From NCBI GenBank assembly GCA_030248195.1, contig JASAND010019736.1, positions 36,066-100,065 of the forward strand: DNA of 64,000 bases, written 5' to 3'. The stretch comes from Trissonchulus latispiculum. Its lineage: Eukaryota > Nematoda > Enoplea > Enoplida > Ironidae. Shown in pieces: positions 22,712-35,100 of the stretch. The notes beneath the pieces were generated by a model, which was not told where the DNA came from, did not search any database, and saw nothing but the letters and a program-made list of their open reading frames with translations. Numbering within the stretch: the first letter of the stretch is position 1; each line of letters opens with the position of its first letter. The position numbers and the translations under genes were made by a program.

Positions 22712-25700
22712 TGGGACCTCTACAAACAGTAGATCTGGAAGTTTTGATAGCGCAGCCTTCCCTGCCCCCGGCAGCAGCAGAAAATGGTGTAGCTGGAGGT
22801 CTTGGTCAGGTCATTCATGAAGTGATTTATGGAGATGAGCTGCACCAGTGCGGCCTAAAAGAATCCTGTCCTCGGCGCCATGTTGCCATCTCTGTCTATT
22901 CCGGCAAAAATAAGGACGATGAACCGAAAATTTGCGTTGACGGAAGATTGTACGAGTATATGCGTATAAAATATAATTAGATTAATTAAATATATTAATT
23001 AAACGGGTCTTGTCTCGATTACCCCCACCACCACTCAAAATCCTTAAAACTTGACCAAATGAGCTAAGATTTGGTATGGGTATGTTTTTGACTACGCTCA
23101 GTTCCTATCGCAAACTTTTTCGATTTCACGAAATTCGAGTTTTTTCAATTTCTAAGGGGGGACCAAGGGAAACCGAAAAATGTTTAGTCTTCGATTTGCT
23201 GAAAAGTTGTATATAGGGGTTTTCGGGGTCATAGAACACGAATCTGAAGTTAGTTTTCGATTCGGCTTTTCGTGATTAATAATATTTCTGTGTTAATGCT
23301 TAGAAACAGATCCACAGTTTTCAATGCGAATAGCTATTTGTGTATATACCGTATTATGCCAACGAGTGCAAGCAGTGAGCTTTTTCTTTGGACTCAGCAA
23401 TTTTGGATTCTCATTTTGCACTGCTGAACTGCCCCCGCACTCTCAGAATAACACCCATGAGCGAATTTTTTTGTGGAAACCAGTTGTATTTAACTGCAGT
23501 AATATCAAATTTCGATAACGGTAGAATTGCTGATTAAAATTTATTTAAAGAACGATTAAAATAGCTGATTTTTGGCGCGATGTTAGAGACATTTACTGGA
23601 TGTCCTGGGAGAAGTAGGGTCCAAAGCAATTCCAAAAATATGCTGCCTAAATTTGACCTTACTTAGTTCCTAACTTGTTCTGCTGATGGTTTCAGCTTTC
23701 AGGTTTCTTCCGTGCTAAAGTTTGCCATTTGCTTAATTGAACAGCGTCTTCTGTGTTGCTTTGTTCAAGTTGTTATGTTGAAATTAAATTAGTGATTTTA
23801 AAAGGTTTTGTTTTTAGTGTCGTGGCAAGAAATTTGAACAGAGCCGGCCGTGGTCTTAATATCGTGGTTCTCAATGCAACGTCGAAACAGGTTTTGCGAG
23901 TCGGCCATTTTGATACGTACGAACAAGGTAATCACATGTGTAGAATATGGAAATTTAAACTGAAATGCTAATTTTTAGATCCTAAGAGAAACGTTTTCGC
24001 AAAGTAGTGTTGTGGCTATGTTTATATAGTAATCGGTATATTGTAACCTAATTAACAAAATCGCTCTTTATTTTAGTGACACCAAAAATTTAAAACTTCC
24101 AATGTTTTCTCGAAATTCCGCGAGAAACGAAGAACTGTATAAAAGTTGGAACTTTTAAAACTTTTCGACAAAAACAGCAATGAACAAATTGTATAGTTTT
24201 CATTTATGTAATTTTTGTGCTACTATAAGCTCATCCACCGTAGAGGTACTGCTTAAGGCCTGTAAGCTTTGCTGTGTGTTTGTGTAATCCCACAATAAGT
24301 ACTACAGTATTATTTTGTGTTCCATTAATTTTTACAAGATTTGAACTCATTTGCACACTTGTTTGGTAGTTGTTTTCAGACAGCAGTACGCTGGAAGTGT
24401 TTCTGGAGGATGCAATCCCAGGGGAGATGGTAATTGTTGTCAGCTTTGATGAAGCATCGTCTAAGTACGTTTGTGGCATATCTGTATATTGTTAAGGATG
24501 TGCGAGGCCATAGCTCAGTTTTCTGCTTTAATGGTTCGGTTGTATTTGGCAAGACTTATCACTTAAGCTGTATATTATCTTATCGAGAGGAAGATCGCTG
24601 TCCGATATTTAGTTTGACCTTTGGTGGCGCTTTTATTGCCGTTGTCCATTTAGGATATAGCTGTCAGAAGACATAGCAGACTTGCCATGTCAGCTGATCA
24701 TTAATAACATGTCGAGGCTTGGTTAGCATTGAGTAATTCAAACATCTATCGTGATTTTGATCCTTTCTTGATCTCAAAAGATGTGCAAAATGTGGCGTAT
24801 CATTTGTGGCCGTTTCTGATGTGACAGTAGTCATAAGTGTAACAGTTCCAGGGTTGCTTTAGTGGGGGGAGGGCGGGTGCCCCCCCCCCCACTATTTGGG
24901 TCTTTCCCACTCGACTTCTCCCCACTCCCATTTTTTGAGCTTCCTCCCATTCACTATAAACTATGCCAAATTTTAAGGATTTTTAGTCAAAAGTTTCAAA
25001 AATTTCCCTACTTCCCCGGAATTTTTTGGCTTTAAATCGTTTATTTAGATACTCAAATTCACTTTTTGAGTACTTTTTAGCGTAGTTATATAGCAGTACG
25101 TATATGTAGAAAACAGGCTATTTTTACTGCGTTGGCAATTTGTGACCATTTTATTTCCCCTCTTTTGCACCTCCCTCCCTACTAGTGGGGGGCCTCCCTG
25201 CTTTCCCCACCCCCACTTTTTTCGCCTAAAGTAAACCCAGACAGTTTGGCGGACGTGGTTCGCTGTGTTTATTTTAGGCGAAAAGGGAAGGGGGTCGCCC
25301 ACTAGCTGGGTTTAGTGGGGGGTGCCCCCACTTTTCGGGTTCCCCCCGCTCGACCTCTCCCCCCACTCGGCCCCACCCCCATTTTTTGGGCTTCCCCCCA
25401 CTCACTATAAGGTGCCCAGAAAATGACAAATTTCCGAGGATTTTTGATCAAAATTTTCCCGGCTTCGCTTTTTGGCATAGTTATAGCAGTAGATGTAGAA
25501 AACAGGCTATTCTTACTGTATTGTTGGCATTTTCTGGCTATTTTAGTCCTCCCACTTTTCGACCTCCCCCTCCCCACTCGTTGGGCGTGGGCCCCCACTT
25601 TTTTCGCCTAAAGTAAACCCAGATTAGTAGATTAGTGAGGGGGGGGGGGTGGTCGAAAAGTCGGAGATACTAAAAATGCCAAAAATAGCCTGTTTTCTAC

Positions 25701-26175
25701 AAACTGCTATAACTATGCTAAAAAGTGATCAAAAATTGAGTTTGAGTTCCAAAATAGACGATTCTGGACCAAAACATTCCGGCGACGCCGGAAATTTTTG
25801 AAAATTTTGACCAAAAATCCTTAAAATTTGGCATTTTCTGGGCACCTTAGAGTGAGTGGGGGGGGAAGCCCCAAAAAGTGAGGGGGAGAAGAGGTCAAGG
25901 GGGGACCCCCACAAAAGTAAACCCAGGTTCAGTTGGATGGTGAAAGAGTTCTTCCGTCTGACTTGCTGATACCAATGAGCAAGCATGCTGAAGCTGGTAG
26001 GTGGGGGTCTGTCTTATTTCAAGCTTTTGACACATGTTGTTGTTTTAGACTGTCAAATATGGCTAAGCAAATGTTTTATGAGCTAGGCAGTGGTTTGGTT
26101 CAAAATCTCAAATTCCGAGCCTCTTGGTATTTCATAGGTCAAAAAGGAATACAAGGATTTACACCTTTCGAGGAG
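22712..26175 (+). CDS. POMGNT1: POMGNT1 stem-domain exons
   Basis: Four exons encode a Pro/Ala-rich lead (TVDLEVLIAQPSLPP) and then the carbohydrate-binding stem domain. Landmarks are VAISVYSGKNKDDEPKICVD, then GRGLNIVVLN, VLRVGHFDTYE, VIVVSFDEASS and MAKQMFYELGSGL, ending SWYFIGQKGIQGFTPFEE. This is the strand order of the FAM3/ILEI-like fold at the start of vertebrate POMGNT1 (VDG...GRGIHVIVLN...VFDTY...WAFVGRKG). Splice codons read through cleanly: TT+T gives Phe after VDGR, and AA+A gives Lys before LSNMA. Intron 3 of this block contains three tandem GGGTTTA-type repeats. Confidence 0.85.
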
Positions 26176-29100
26176 GTAAGCATTCGCGATACATAAGTAT
26201 ATGCTTCATTTGAATTTTTACGGTATACGGCAGTAACTTGTTGGTGTCAACATTGTCTGTTCAAGGTATATATGTGTTGAATTGCCATTGATAAGAAAGG
26301 AAATAACTCAGTAATTAGGTAAATGGTTTATTAGCGTTCAGACAGCAGTGCGTTATTTATAGCTACGTAATGTACGTACTTCACGTAAATGTTAAATTTG
26401 AGCTCACGTCAGGGCATATTTTTAGGAAGCGTATTGCATGTTTGACTTTTAGTTTGAAATCTCGGGGAGGGGCGCAAACAGACTCAGACTACGCTGACAT
26501 TTTTCAAAAACGGGCGATTTAGACTAATTAAATACTATAACTTGAGCTAGGAAAATCGTACCGCCATAACTTTTGTGTCAATACGGAACGTACATAGCGT
26601 AGAACGAGATGTTTTTAACGATGTAAAATGTATGTTGTTCGACTCAGGCAATTTCTCAGAAATCTGGAACTACGTAAAGTATTTTGAAGTGCTGATGAAC
26701 TTCCTTGAATTTTCGTGAGTGTTTTATTACCGGATAAGATATGTACTATAATAGAATTAGAACTGTTAATTAGTTAAAAATCTAGTTCTCCGCAACATAG
26801 TGATATAAAAATCATTCGTCTACGATTTTCCTAGCTCAAGTTATTGCATTTAATTTGTCGAAATCGTCGGTTTTTGAAAAATGTCAGTGTAACATGTTTA
26901 CACGCTGAGAAGCTCCTTCGAGATTTCGGTCTTAATGTTAATGTTAATGCATATTCATTCATTTCATTAAAAAATATTCTACAATTTTTGAAATTTATGA
27001 TAAAAATTTGCAACTTTTTCATTACTTTGTCTGATATGTATACGGATATCCGTATAATCCCGATATTTTTCTCAGATCGGATATTTTCCAGCTATAAAAA
27101 TTATCCCGATTAAAAATTATTATCCACTGCCCATCACTAGTATGTAGTGACTTAGCTCTGACTAATACAGTTGATTGATGCATAGTTGATAACTCCCGGA
27201 TGAACAGAAAAGGTTGCACGTCGTTAGAAAGCCGTTGACTCGCTGCTTTTGATGATCTAAACCATTTTGCTGCAAAAAACTTGTAGCCTAAAATAACTTA
27301 AACTTATAACTTAAAATTAATTTTTGATGGATTTATAAAATAAAACTTATTGGCTGCAATCTATAGCAAAATGGTTTAGTAGTGATGTTTCAGTCACTGA
27401 AACTGAAACTGAAACTGAAAGTATCTGCGAAAGTGGACTGAAACTGAAACTCAAACTCAAACTATATTCGAAACTGAACTGAAACTGGAACTGAAACTGA
27501 AACTATCCCAATTCTAGAACTGAAACTGAAACTGAAACTAGTATAATCTGAAACCATTTCAGTCCCAGCGTGAAACCTGAAGCTTTTATTGCTCGCTGGA
27601 ACTGAAACAGGTTTCAGTTCATGCTGAGACTGAAACTATTTTAGTTTCAGTCTCTGTGTAAGAAACGTCATTTCAGTCTCTGCGTATGCTTAAGTTCCTT
27701 GAAAAGGCTATTGGAAATTTTCCCATAATAGTTTTTCTGGTGATTCTTTGGTATGCGCACACCTTACAAAATTTTCAAGTTTCTCAAAACCATCTACTTT
27801 GGTATGCGCACACCTTACAGAACAGTACTCTACTGTATATTTCCTATTATTTTCTGGTCAGTTTTCTGTTATTTCTTGTTTATTGGGTTCATGATTTATT
27901 TAACTATTATTGGGTTGTCGCATTTTTTTAAAAAAAGACAACCCTTTGTTATGGGTATGTTTCTTTATTTATTTATTGGGTTGTCGCATTTTTTTTTAAA
28001 AAAAGACAACCCTTTGTTATGGGAAAGTTTCTTTATTTATTTATTGGGTTGCCGCTTTTTACACAAAAAGGCAACCCTTTCATCTGGGTATGTCCGTTTT
28101 TATTATTCATCTCGTGACCACACCTGTCCCCCCCCTCTAACTTTTGATAGGGTGGCCCGATTGGGCTGAAATTTTTAGTGGGTGTTGGGGGTGGGGTGAA
28201 GTGTTGACTGAAGCGCGGGCAGTCTGATATTTCCCGGATTCCGGGAATGGCGAATCCCGGAATTTTTTAGAATGGTAAGGGGGACCAAGGGAAACGTAAA
28301 AATTTTTTGTCTCCAATTTTGCTTAAAAGTTGGTCATAGGGTAATTCGATAGCGCTGATTTCGAAACTGAAACCGAAATTTCCAGAAAATTCACGGATTT
28401 CGAGATATTGGACCCGGAAAATTCCGGATTTTGAAAAGTTTCTCCGAAAGTGGTCGATATGGGGCTCAAATGAAAGAGCTCGTCGAGCTGAACAACTTTC
28501 CTTCTTGCGACATTTTCCGGAAATGTGCCTAGCGAAAGTTATGGCCGAAAAACTGAAAATCCGGGAATTCACGAAAATCCGGATTTTGAAAAATTTCTCC
28601 GAAAGTGGTCGATATGGGGCTCAAATGAAAGAGCTCGTCGAGCTGAACAACTTTCCTTCTTGCGACATTTCCCGGAAATGTGCCTAGCGAAAGTTATGGC
28701 CGAAAAACTGAAAATCCGGGAATTCAAGAAAATCCGGATTTTTAAAAATGTTTTCAAAAGTGGTCGATATGGTACTCAAATGAGAGAGCTCGACGAGTTG
28801 AACAACTTTTCTGCTTGCGGCATTTTCGGGAAATGCGTCTAGCGAAAGTCATGACGGAGAAACTGAAAATCCAGGAATTCACCACGAAAATCCGGATTTT
28901 TAAAAATTTTTTCAAAGTGGTCGATTTGGTACTCAAATGAAAGAACTCGTCGAGCTGAACAACTTTTCTGCTTGCGGCATTTTCGGGAAATGCGTGTAGC
29001 GAAAGTTGCGACCAAAATACTGTTGCATTCTTCTGAAAAAACCCGTATCCCTAAGGGAAAAAGCAGCGGCAACCCATTCTCGCTACTTCGCTAGTTTATT

Positions 29101-32100
29101 TATTATATCGGTAAACAATCTTGTCCCCCCCCTTTTTCTCGAGATTGGCTGGACCGATCGGACTGAAATTTTCACCATAGTTGTAGGATGACCTGAAGTG
29201 GTACCGGAAGTGGGGGTAGCCCGATATCTCCCGGATTCCGGGAATGGCGGCTCCCGGAATTTTTAAAAATGGTAAGGGGGGACCAAGGGAAACGTAAAAA
29301 TTTTTTGTCCCCGATTTTGCTCAAAAGTTGGTCATAGGGTAATTCGACCACGCTGATTTCGAAACTGAAATCGAAATTTCCGGAAAATTTACGGATTTCG
29401 AGATATTCGCCCCGGAAAATTTCGGATTTTGAAAAATTTCTCCAAAAGTGGTCGATATGGTACTCAAATGAAAGAGCTCGTCGAGCTGAACAACTTTCCT
29501 TCTTGCGACATTTTCCGGAAATGCGTCCAGCGAAAGTTATAGCCGAAAACTGAAAATCCGGGAATTAACGAAAACCCGGATTTTGGACTTAAAAATTTTT
29601 TGTCTTCGATTTCACTCAAAACTTGGTTATAGGGTAATTCGACCACGCTGATTTCGAAACTGGAATCGAAATTTCCGGAAAATTTACGGATTTCGAGATA
29701 TTCGATCCGGAAAATTCCGGATTTTGAAAAATTTGCTCAAAACTAGTCAATATGGTACTCAAACGAAAGAGCTCGTCGCGCTGAGTAATTTTTATCATTA
29801 CCGTATTTTCTGAAAATGTTTCTGGCGAAAGCTATGACCGCAGATTGGAAAATCCGTCATTTCCGGAAAAAACCGGAATTTTAAAAATTGTCCTAAAAGT
29901 TGTCAATATGGTACTTATTCGAAAGCTCTCAGCGAGTAGGGAAAAAGTTGTGATAAGGTCAAAGTCTGAAAATGTTCCAAAACTGAGTTTTAGCCCGAGC
30001 CAATATAAGCACAGAGGAATAAGAGGAAAATGCGCGACAACCCGTTGATGCCGGTAGGATTTATTTATTTATTATATCGGTAAACAATCTTGTCCCCCCC
30101 TTTTTCTCGAGATTGGCTGGACCGATCGGGCTGAAATTATCACCATAGTTGAAGGGTGACCTGAAGTGGTACCGGAAGTGGGGGCAGCCCGATATCTCCC
30201 GGATTCCGGGAATGGCGGCTCCCGGAATTTTTAAAAATGGTAAGGGGGGACCAAGGGAAACGTAAAAATTTTTTGTCTCCGATTTTGCTTGAAAGTTGGT
30301 CATAGGGTAATTCGACCAAGCTGATTTCGAAACTGAAATCGAAATTTCCGGAAAATTTACGGATTTCGAGATATTCGCACCGGAAAATTGCGGATTTTTA
30401 AAAATTTCTTTAAAAGTGGTCAATATGGTACTCAAATGAAAGAGCTCGTCGAGCTGAACAACTTTCCTTCTTGCGACATTTTCCGGAAATGATTCTAGTA
30501 AAAGTTATGGGCGAAAAACTGAAAATCCGGGAATTCACGAAAACCCGGATTTTGGACTTAAAAATTTTTTGTCTCGGATTTTGCTTAAAAGTTGGTCATA
30601 GGGTAATTCGACCACGCTGATTTCGAATCTGAAACTGAAATTCCCGATAAATTCACGGATTTCGAGATATTCGGTCCGGAAAATTCCGGATTTTGAAAAA
30701 TTTCTCCAAAAGTGGTCGATATGGTACTCAAATGAAAGAGCTCGCCGAGCTGAACAACTTTCCTTCTTGCGACAATTTCCGGAAATGCATCCAGCGAAAA
30801 TTACGGCCGAAAAATTGAAAATCCGGGAATTCCCGGAATTTTAAAAATTGTCCTAAAAGTTGTCAATATGGTACTTATTCCAAAGCTCTCAGCGAGTAGG
30901 GAAAAAGTTGTGATAGGGCCAAAGTCTGAAAATGTTCCAAAACTGAGTTTTAGCCCGAGCCAATATAAGCACAGAGGAATAAGAGGAATGATGGCGCGAC
31001 AACCCGTTGATGCCGGTAGGATTTATTATTGTTTTTAATGATTTCTATGATAATTTAATGATTTAATGATAACTTAATCTATGCTTATGATAATAAATGA
31101 TAATAGTAATTAGCAAAGATAAAGGTCAGCATCAAGTCTAGGAGGTGACCATTGACCAAGCTCCAACAATTAACAGTTTCTTAAAAAGAGTTGAAATTAC
31201 AGGAATTTTTGTAGTTCTCTAAAAGTCAGCGTCACATATAGTAAAAACTAGGAAGAGTTTCCTGGTGTGAATACTAAGAAATACACAAAGGACTTCTCAT
31301 TCGAGATCACTCATCAAAATTTTGGTGTCGATTGTCTTCGCGAAAGACGAATATTCGCGAAAATAAGAAAGTTATTTATAGTTGTTTTCTGAAACTGAAA
31401 GTTGTAGTTGCTTTTCTACTTTACCCAAAATTTGAAATGAGATACCAAACTTGGACTTTAAATTTTTATAGTGTTCTGTTTTTCTCTTCTGTGAATTTGA
31501 AAATTTCAATAATTGTGAAACTTGTGAACTCCAATTAACAAGAAATTAGACTAAAATAAACAATAGGAACATGAAAACTGACCAGAAAATAATAGGAAAT
31601 ATACAGTAGAGAACTGTTCTGTAAAGTGTGCGCATACCAAAGCAGATGGTTTTGGGAAAATTGTAATTTTGTAAGGTGTGCGCATACCAAAGTAGATGCT
31701 TTTTACCGTATGCCTCCGAATTTGTAAGGTGTGCGCATACCAAAGTAGATGCTTTTTACCGTATGCCTCCGAATTTGTAAGGTGTGCGCATACCAAAGTA
31801 GATGGTTTTGAGAAACTTGAAAATTTTGTAAGGTGTGCGCATACCAAACAATCACCGTTTTTCTTGCGAAAGATTGAATGTAAGCGTCCAATTTTAGCCA
31901 TCATATTATATATTAGATAGCAGTATATATTACTTTTAGATCATTTACTGTCAGCTTATCAGATAAAACTAAGAAGTTGTGTTACAGTACAATTGCTTTA
32001 GGTATATAGTTTTTAAAGTATACGTGGCTGTGGCACCTCTACAATTTACGGCTTTAGAGGCAAAGCATTCAGTTACAGCAATGAACCATTATTTTCCTCA

Positions 32101-35100
32101 AAACCATTATATACATTTTGAAGGGATGTTATGCTTTGAAGCAAACCACCAAAGCTGTTTTAGATAATTAATTAAAAAGAAAGTCAATGCAGCAAAGCAA
32201 GCAATTGTTTCACAGCGGATCTTATTATTTGTCTTTACTAAGAAAATGATTGTATAACCAAGGAATTGCAAGTAAAATATTATGAGACTAAGTTTTATTT
32301 ATAACTGATATAGAAGCTTGGATATAAAAATAAGACTGCGCTTCAACAATTTTAAATGCCAAATACATTTGGAAACTGAAATTTTAATTTTTCTGCTGTG
32401 ACTTCCCTTAACTGAAACTATTTTAATACTCGGACTGAAACTGAAACTATTTTGCCTTGCCGACTGAAACTGAAACTGAAACTATTTTGCGTCGCTGACT
32501 GAAACTGAAACTAAAACTGAAATTAATTTGGGATGGCGACTGAAACTGAAACTAAAACTGAAATTATTTTGGGATGACGACTGAAACTGAAACTGAAACT
32601 GAAATTATTTTTGGTATCCGACTGAAACTGAAACTGAAACTGAAAGTAGGTTAGGTTGCCGACTGAAACTGAAACTGAAACTAAAATGGGCTACTGAAAC
32701 AACGGTTTAGTTATATAGCTACTTCGACCCCTATAATATGAGTGAAAATGGTCGAATGACAGTTTAAAACAAGGCTGTGCAAGAGCTACGCAGTTTATAT
32801 GCGCAAAAAATTTTACGTGTAGAGTTTAGTATATATGTGTGTGCGAAGTTTCATCCCCGTACCACTTTCAGTTAAAAAGTTGCGCCAATAATAGCTTACG
32901 AAAGTTCGCTTTTAAAGTCTCATAAGGGAGTTTTGTAGCTTGAACAACCAACAGATCGAGAAGTTTTTGCCTATGAAAACCTATGTTCTTGTAGTATATA
33001 CTAATAAAAAATAAGAAAAAAGCTAGTTTTTATGCCTCCCCGAGCCGGACAAATTTTTGGCTGGTGGCCAAATTCGTCCAAAAAGCAAAAATAGCCAAAA
33101 CGTATGCTTCAAAGGCGCCTTAATAAGTCAGGTTGGGCTATGGGGCAAATGCTGTATGATTTTCCGGACTTTGAGTCCAAATTTGAACTGAATTTTTTCG
33201 CTTATTTTGCTACATGGGTGGCTCAAATTTTGCATTGCGGACGGAGAATCGATTCACACATGTGTTTTCCTGTCCGATTCACCCAATTGGTCTGACCGAT
33301 TCCGTTTGACCGTCTGAGGGGTCATGTCGGCAACCGCTTCCGGCGGTCCCTATTAGACTCTACTTGGCCTCTCAAAACTTTGTGTGTGGGGGTGTTCTGG
33401 TGCGCCTATAGCTCATTCCCTGTGTCCGTTTTGCCGTCCGACTCATCCATCTTGCTGGGCTGGTTCCACTTGACCGTCTGAGGGTTGAAGTCGGATAGGG
33501 GGTCAGGTGGTCCAAATCTAAAATTGGTGTCAATTGAAAACCCTAAGTGAGCTGAACAACTTTTGTCATAGAACTGCGCACCCAAATTGTCTGTAGAGTG
33601 CTGTGGTGGGGTGGGCGGGGTCTTAGGGAATTTTAGGTCAAAAATGAATTCAAAAAAAATTTGGTATCGTATGAATGCCTTCAGCGGTAGGAGCTGTGGC
33701 TGGCTTTGCGCGCTGCTGTTAAAAGATATGTATATACACAAGTTCAGGAATTATGTAGGGGCGCGATAGCGCCCCTACATAATATGGGTGTAAAGGCGTC
33801 TGCGCGGCCCCCTGGAGACCGTGTTGGCCTGGTGCCAGCTAATTAGAGGCCCGGGAGTGGTAAAAAGGTTACCATCGTAAACAACTCGAGTAGTACTACA
33901 AGTACCACCATACTTTTGGTTCGAATTCGAAACTTCGAATTTTTGCACTAGGCGATAGTTACCGTGCGTTTGTTTTTTTTCTGAGTAAATAACGCTTATT
34001 GGAAATGCATTTTACGGCGAAGTGTTGGAACGATGTGGGCATTTTGGCACCATACTACTATTATATGTTGGTAGACAGGATCCCCCCCATGCTACCTTTT
34101 TTGGTCATTTTGGCACCTGGCCAATTTTGGCTCTGTGCCAAGTTCCCAAAGTCGGACTTTCGCTATTTTTCGCAAATTTTGGTCACACTTTTCTAGAACT
34201 GGGTAGAAGTTGGGGTGGTCTAGTATCTTTTGTTGAAAACTACCAGTAGGGGTGCATAAAGTAACGAGGGGGATTTTTTAATTTTGCTCCCTAGCTTTCA
34301 GGAGATGGGCTCAAACTTTGCATTTTTTGGCCTGTTTGGGCGAAAAGTAAGTCCCACTTTTGCTAGAAATGGCCTAAAAGTCACTAAAAATGGCGTTTTT
34401 CGGCCTCGGGGTGGTCCCCAAATATAGTAAATCGGGGTCGCTGAAAACGATGAGCATACTGCCGATACCGCCCGAAGTGACCACTGGTCAGCATGGCTCC
34501 CGTGGTTCCTCGCCCAGGGTCAAAGTTGGGAAAACTCCGTCTAAACAGCGTTTTTCGGCGTTTTGGTCGGGGGCATATATAGTAAATCGACTACGCTCGT
34601 TTCAATGGGCATATCGCCGAAACCGACGGAAGTGGCCACTGGTCACTACAGCCTACGGAGCCTATTGACCACTGGTCAAACGGCCTAAAACTGCGTTTTT
34701 CGGCGTTTTGGTCGGAGGCATGTATAGTAAATCGACTACGCTCGTTTCAATGGGCATATTGTTGAAACCGACGGAAGTGACCACTGGTCACTACGGCCTA
34801 TGGGGCCTATTACCACTGGTCAAACGGCCTAAAACTGCGTTTTTCGGCGTTTTGGTCGGAGGCATGTGCAGTAAATCGACTACGCTCGTTTCAATGGGCA
34901 TATTGTTGAAACCGACGGAAGTGACCACTGGTCACTACGGCCTATGGGGCCTATTGACCACTGGTCAAACGGCCTAAAACTGCGTTTTTCGGCGTTTTGG
35001 TCGGGGGCATATATAGTAAATCGACTACGCTCGTTTCAATGGGCATATCGCCGAAACAGACGGAAGTGGCCACTGGTCACTACAGCCTACGGAGCCTATT

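Larger units (their letters stand above)
27750..31856. mobile_element. Composite element flanked by inverted GTGTGCGCATACC repeats
   Basis: The left flank (27750-27890) carries two GGTATGCGCACACCTTAC copies plus TATATTTCCTATTATTTTCT. The right flank (31570-31856) is the inverse, with five copies spaced 51-53 bases. Between them are three hairpin units and the ~969-bp repeats of 28.2-31.0 kb. It sits inside the GAAACT element. Confidence 0.65.
27381..32703. mobile_element. Large hAT-like element with GAAACT subterminal arrays and 8-bp target duplication
   Basis: GGTTTAGT occurs directly outside both ends (27373-27380 and 32704-32711), an 8-bp target duplication as made by hAT transposases. 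The ends share TGTTTCAGT in inverse orientation (AGTGATGTTTCAGT left, CTACTGAAACAAC right). Just inside each end are dense GAAACT arrays: 27398-27660 and 32410-32690. The interior is filled by a further composite (27750-31856). No transposase was found. Confidence 0.65.

Noticed and set aside
25927..25999. Possible extra POMGNT1 exon (VQLDGERVLPSDLL)
   Set aside because: The exons at 24380-24464 and 26049-26175 join directly in phase and match the vertebrate order; this segment has no counterpart and borders a repeat.
31622..31856. Spaced ~27-base repeats resembling a CRISPR array
   Set aside because: The host is an animal, two spacers are near-identical to each other, no cas gene is present, and inverted copies of the repeat mark the other end of a transposon composite.
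34390..34977. Plus-strand frames of 89-92 codons
   Set aside because: They lie in the 145-bp array and shift frame by unit length; no domain is seen.
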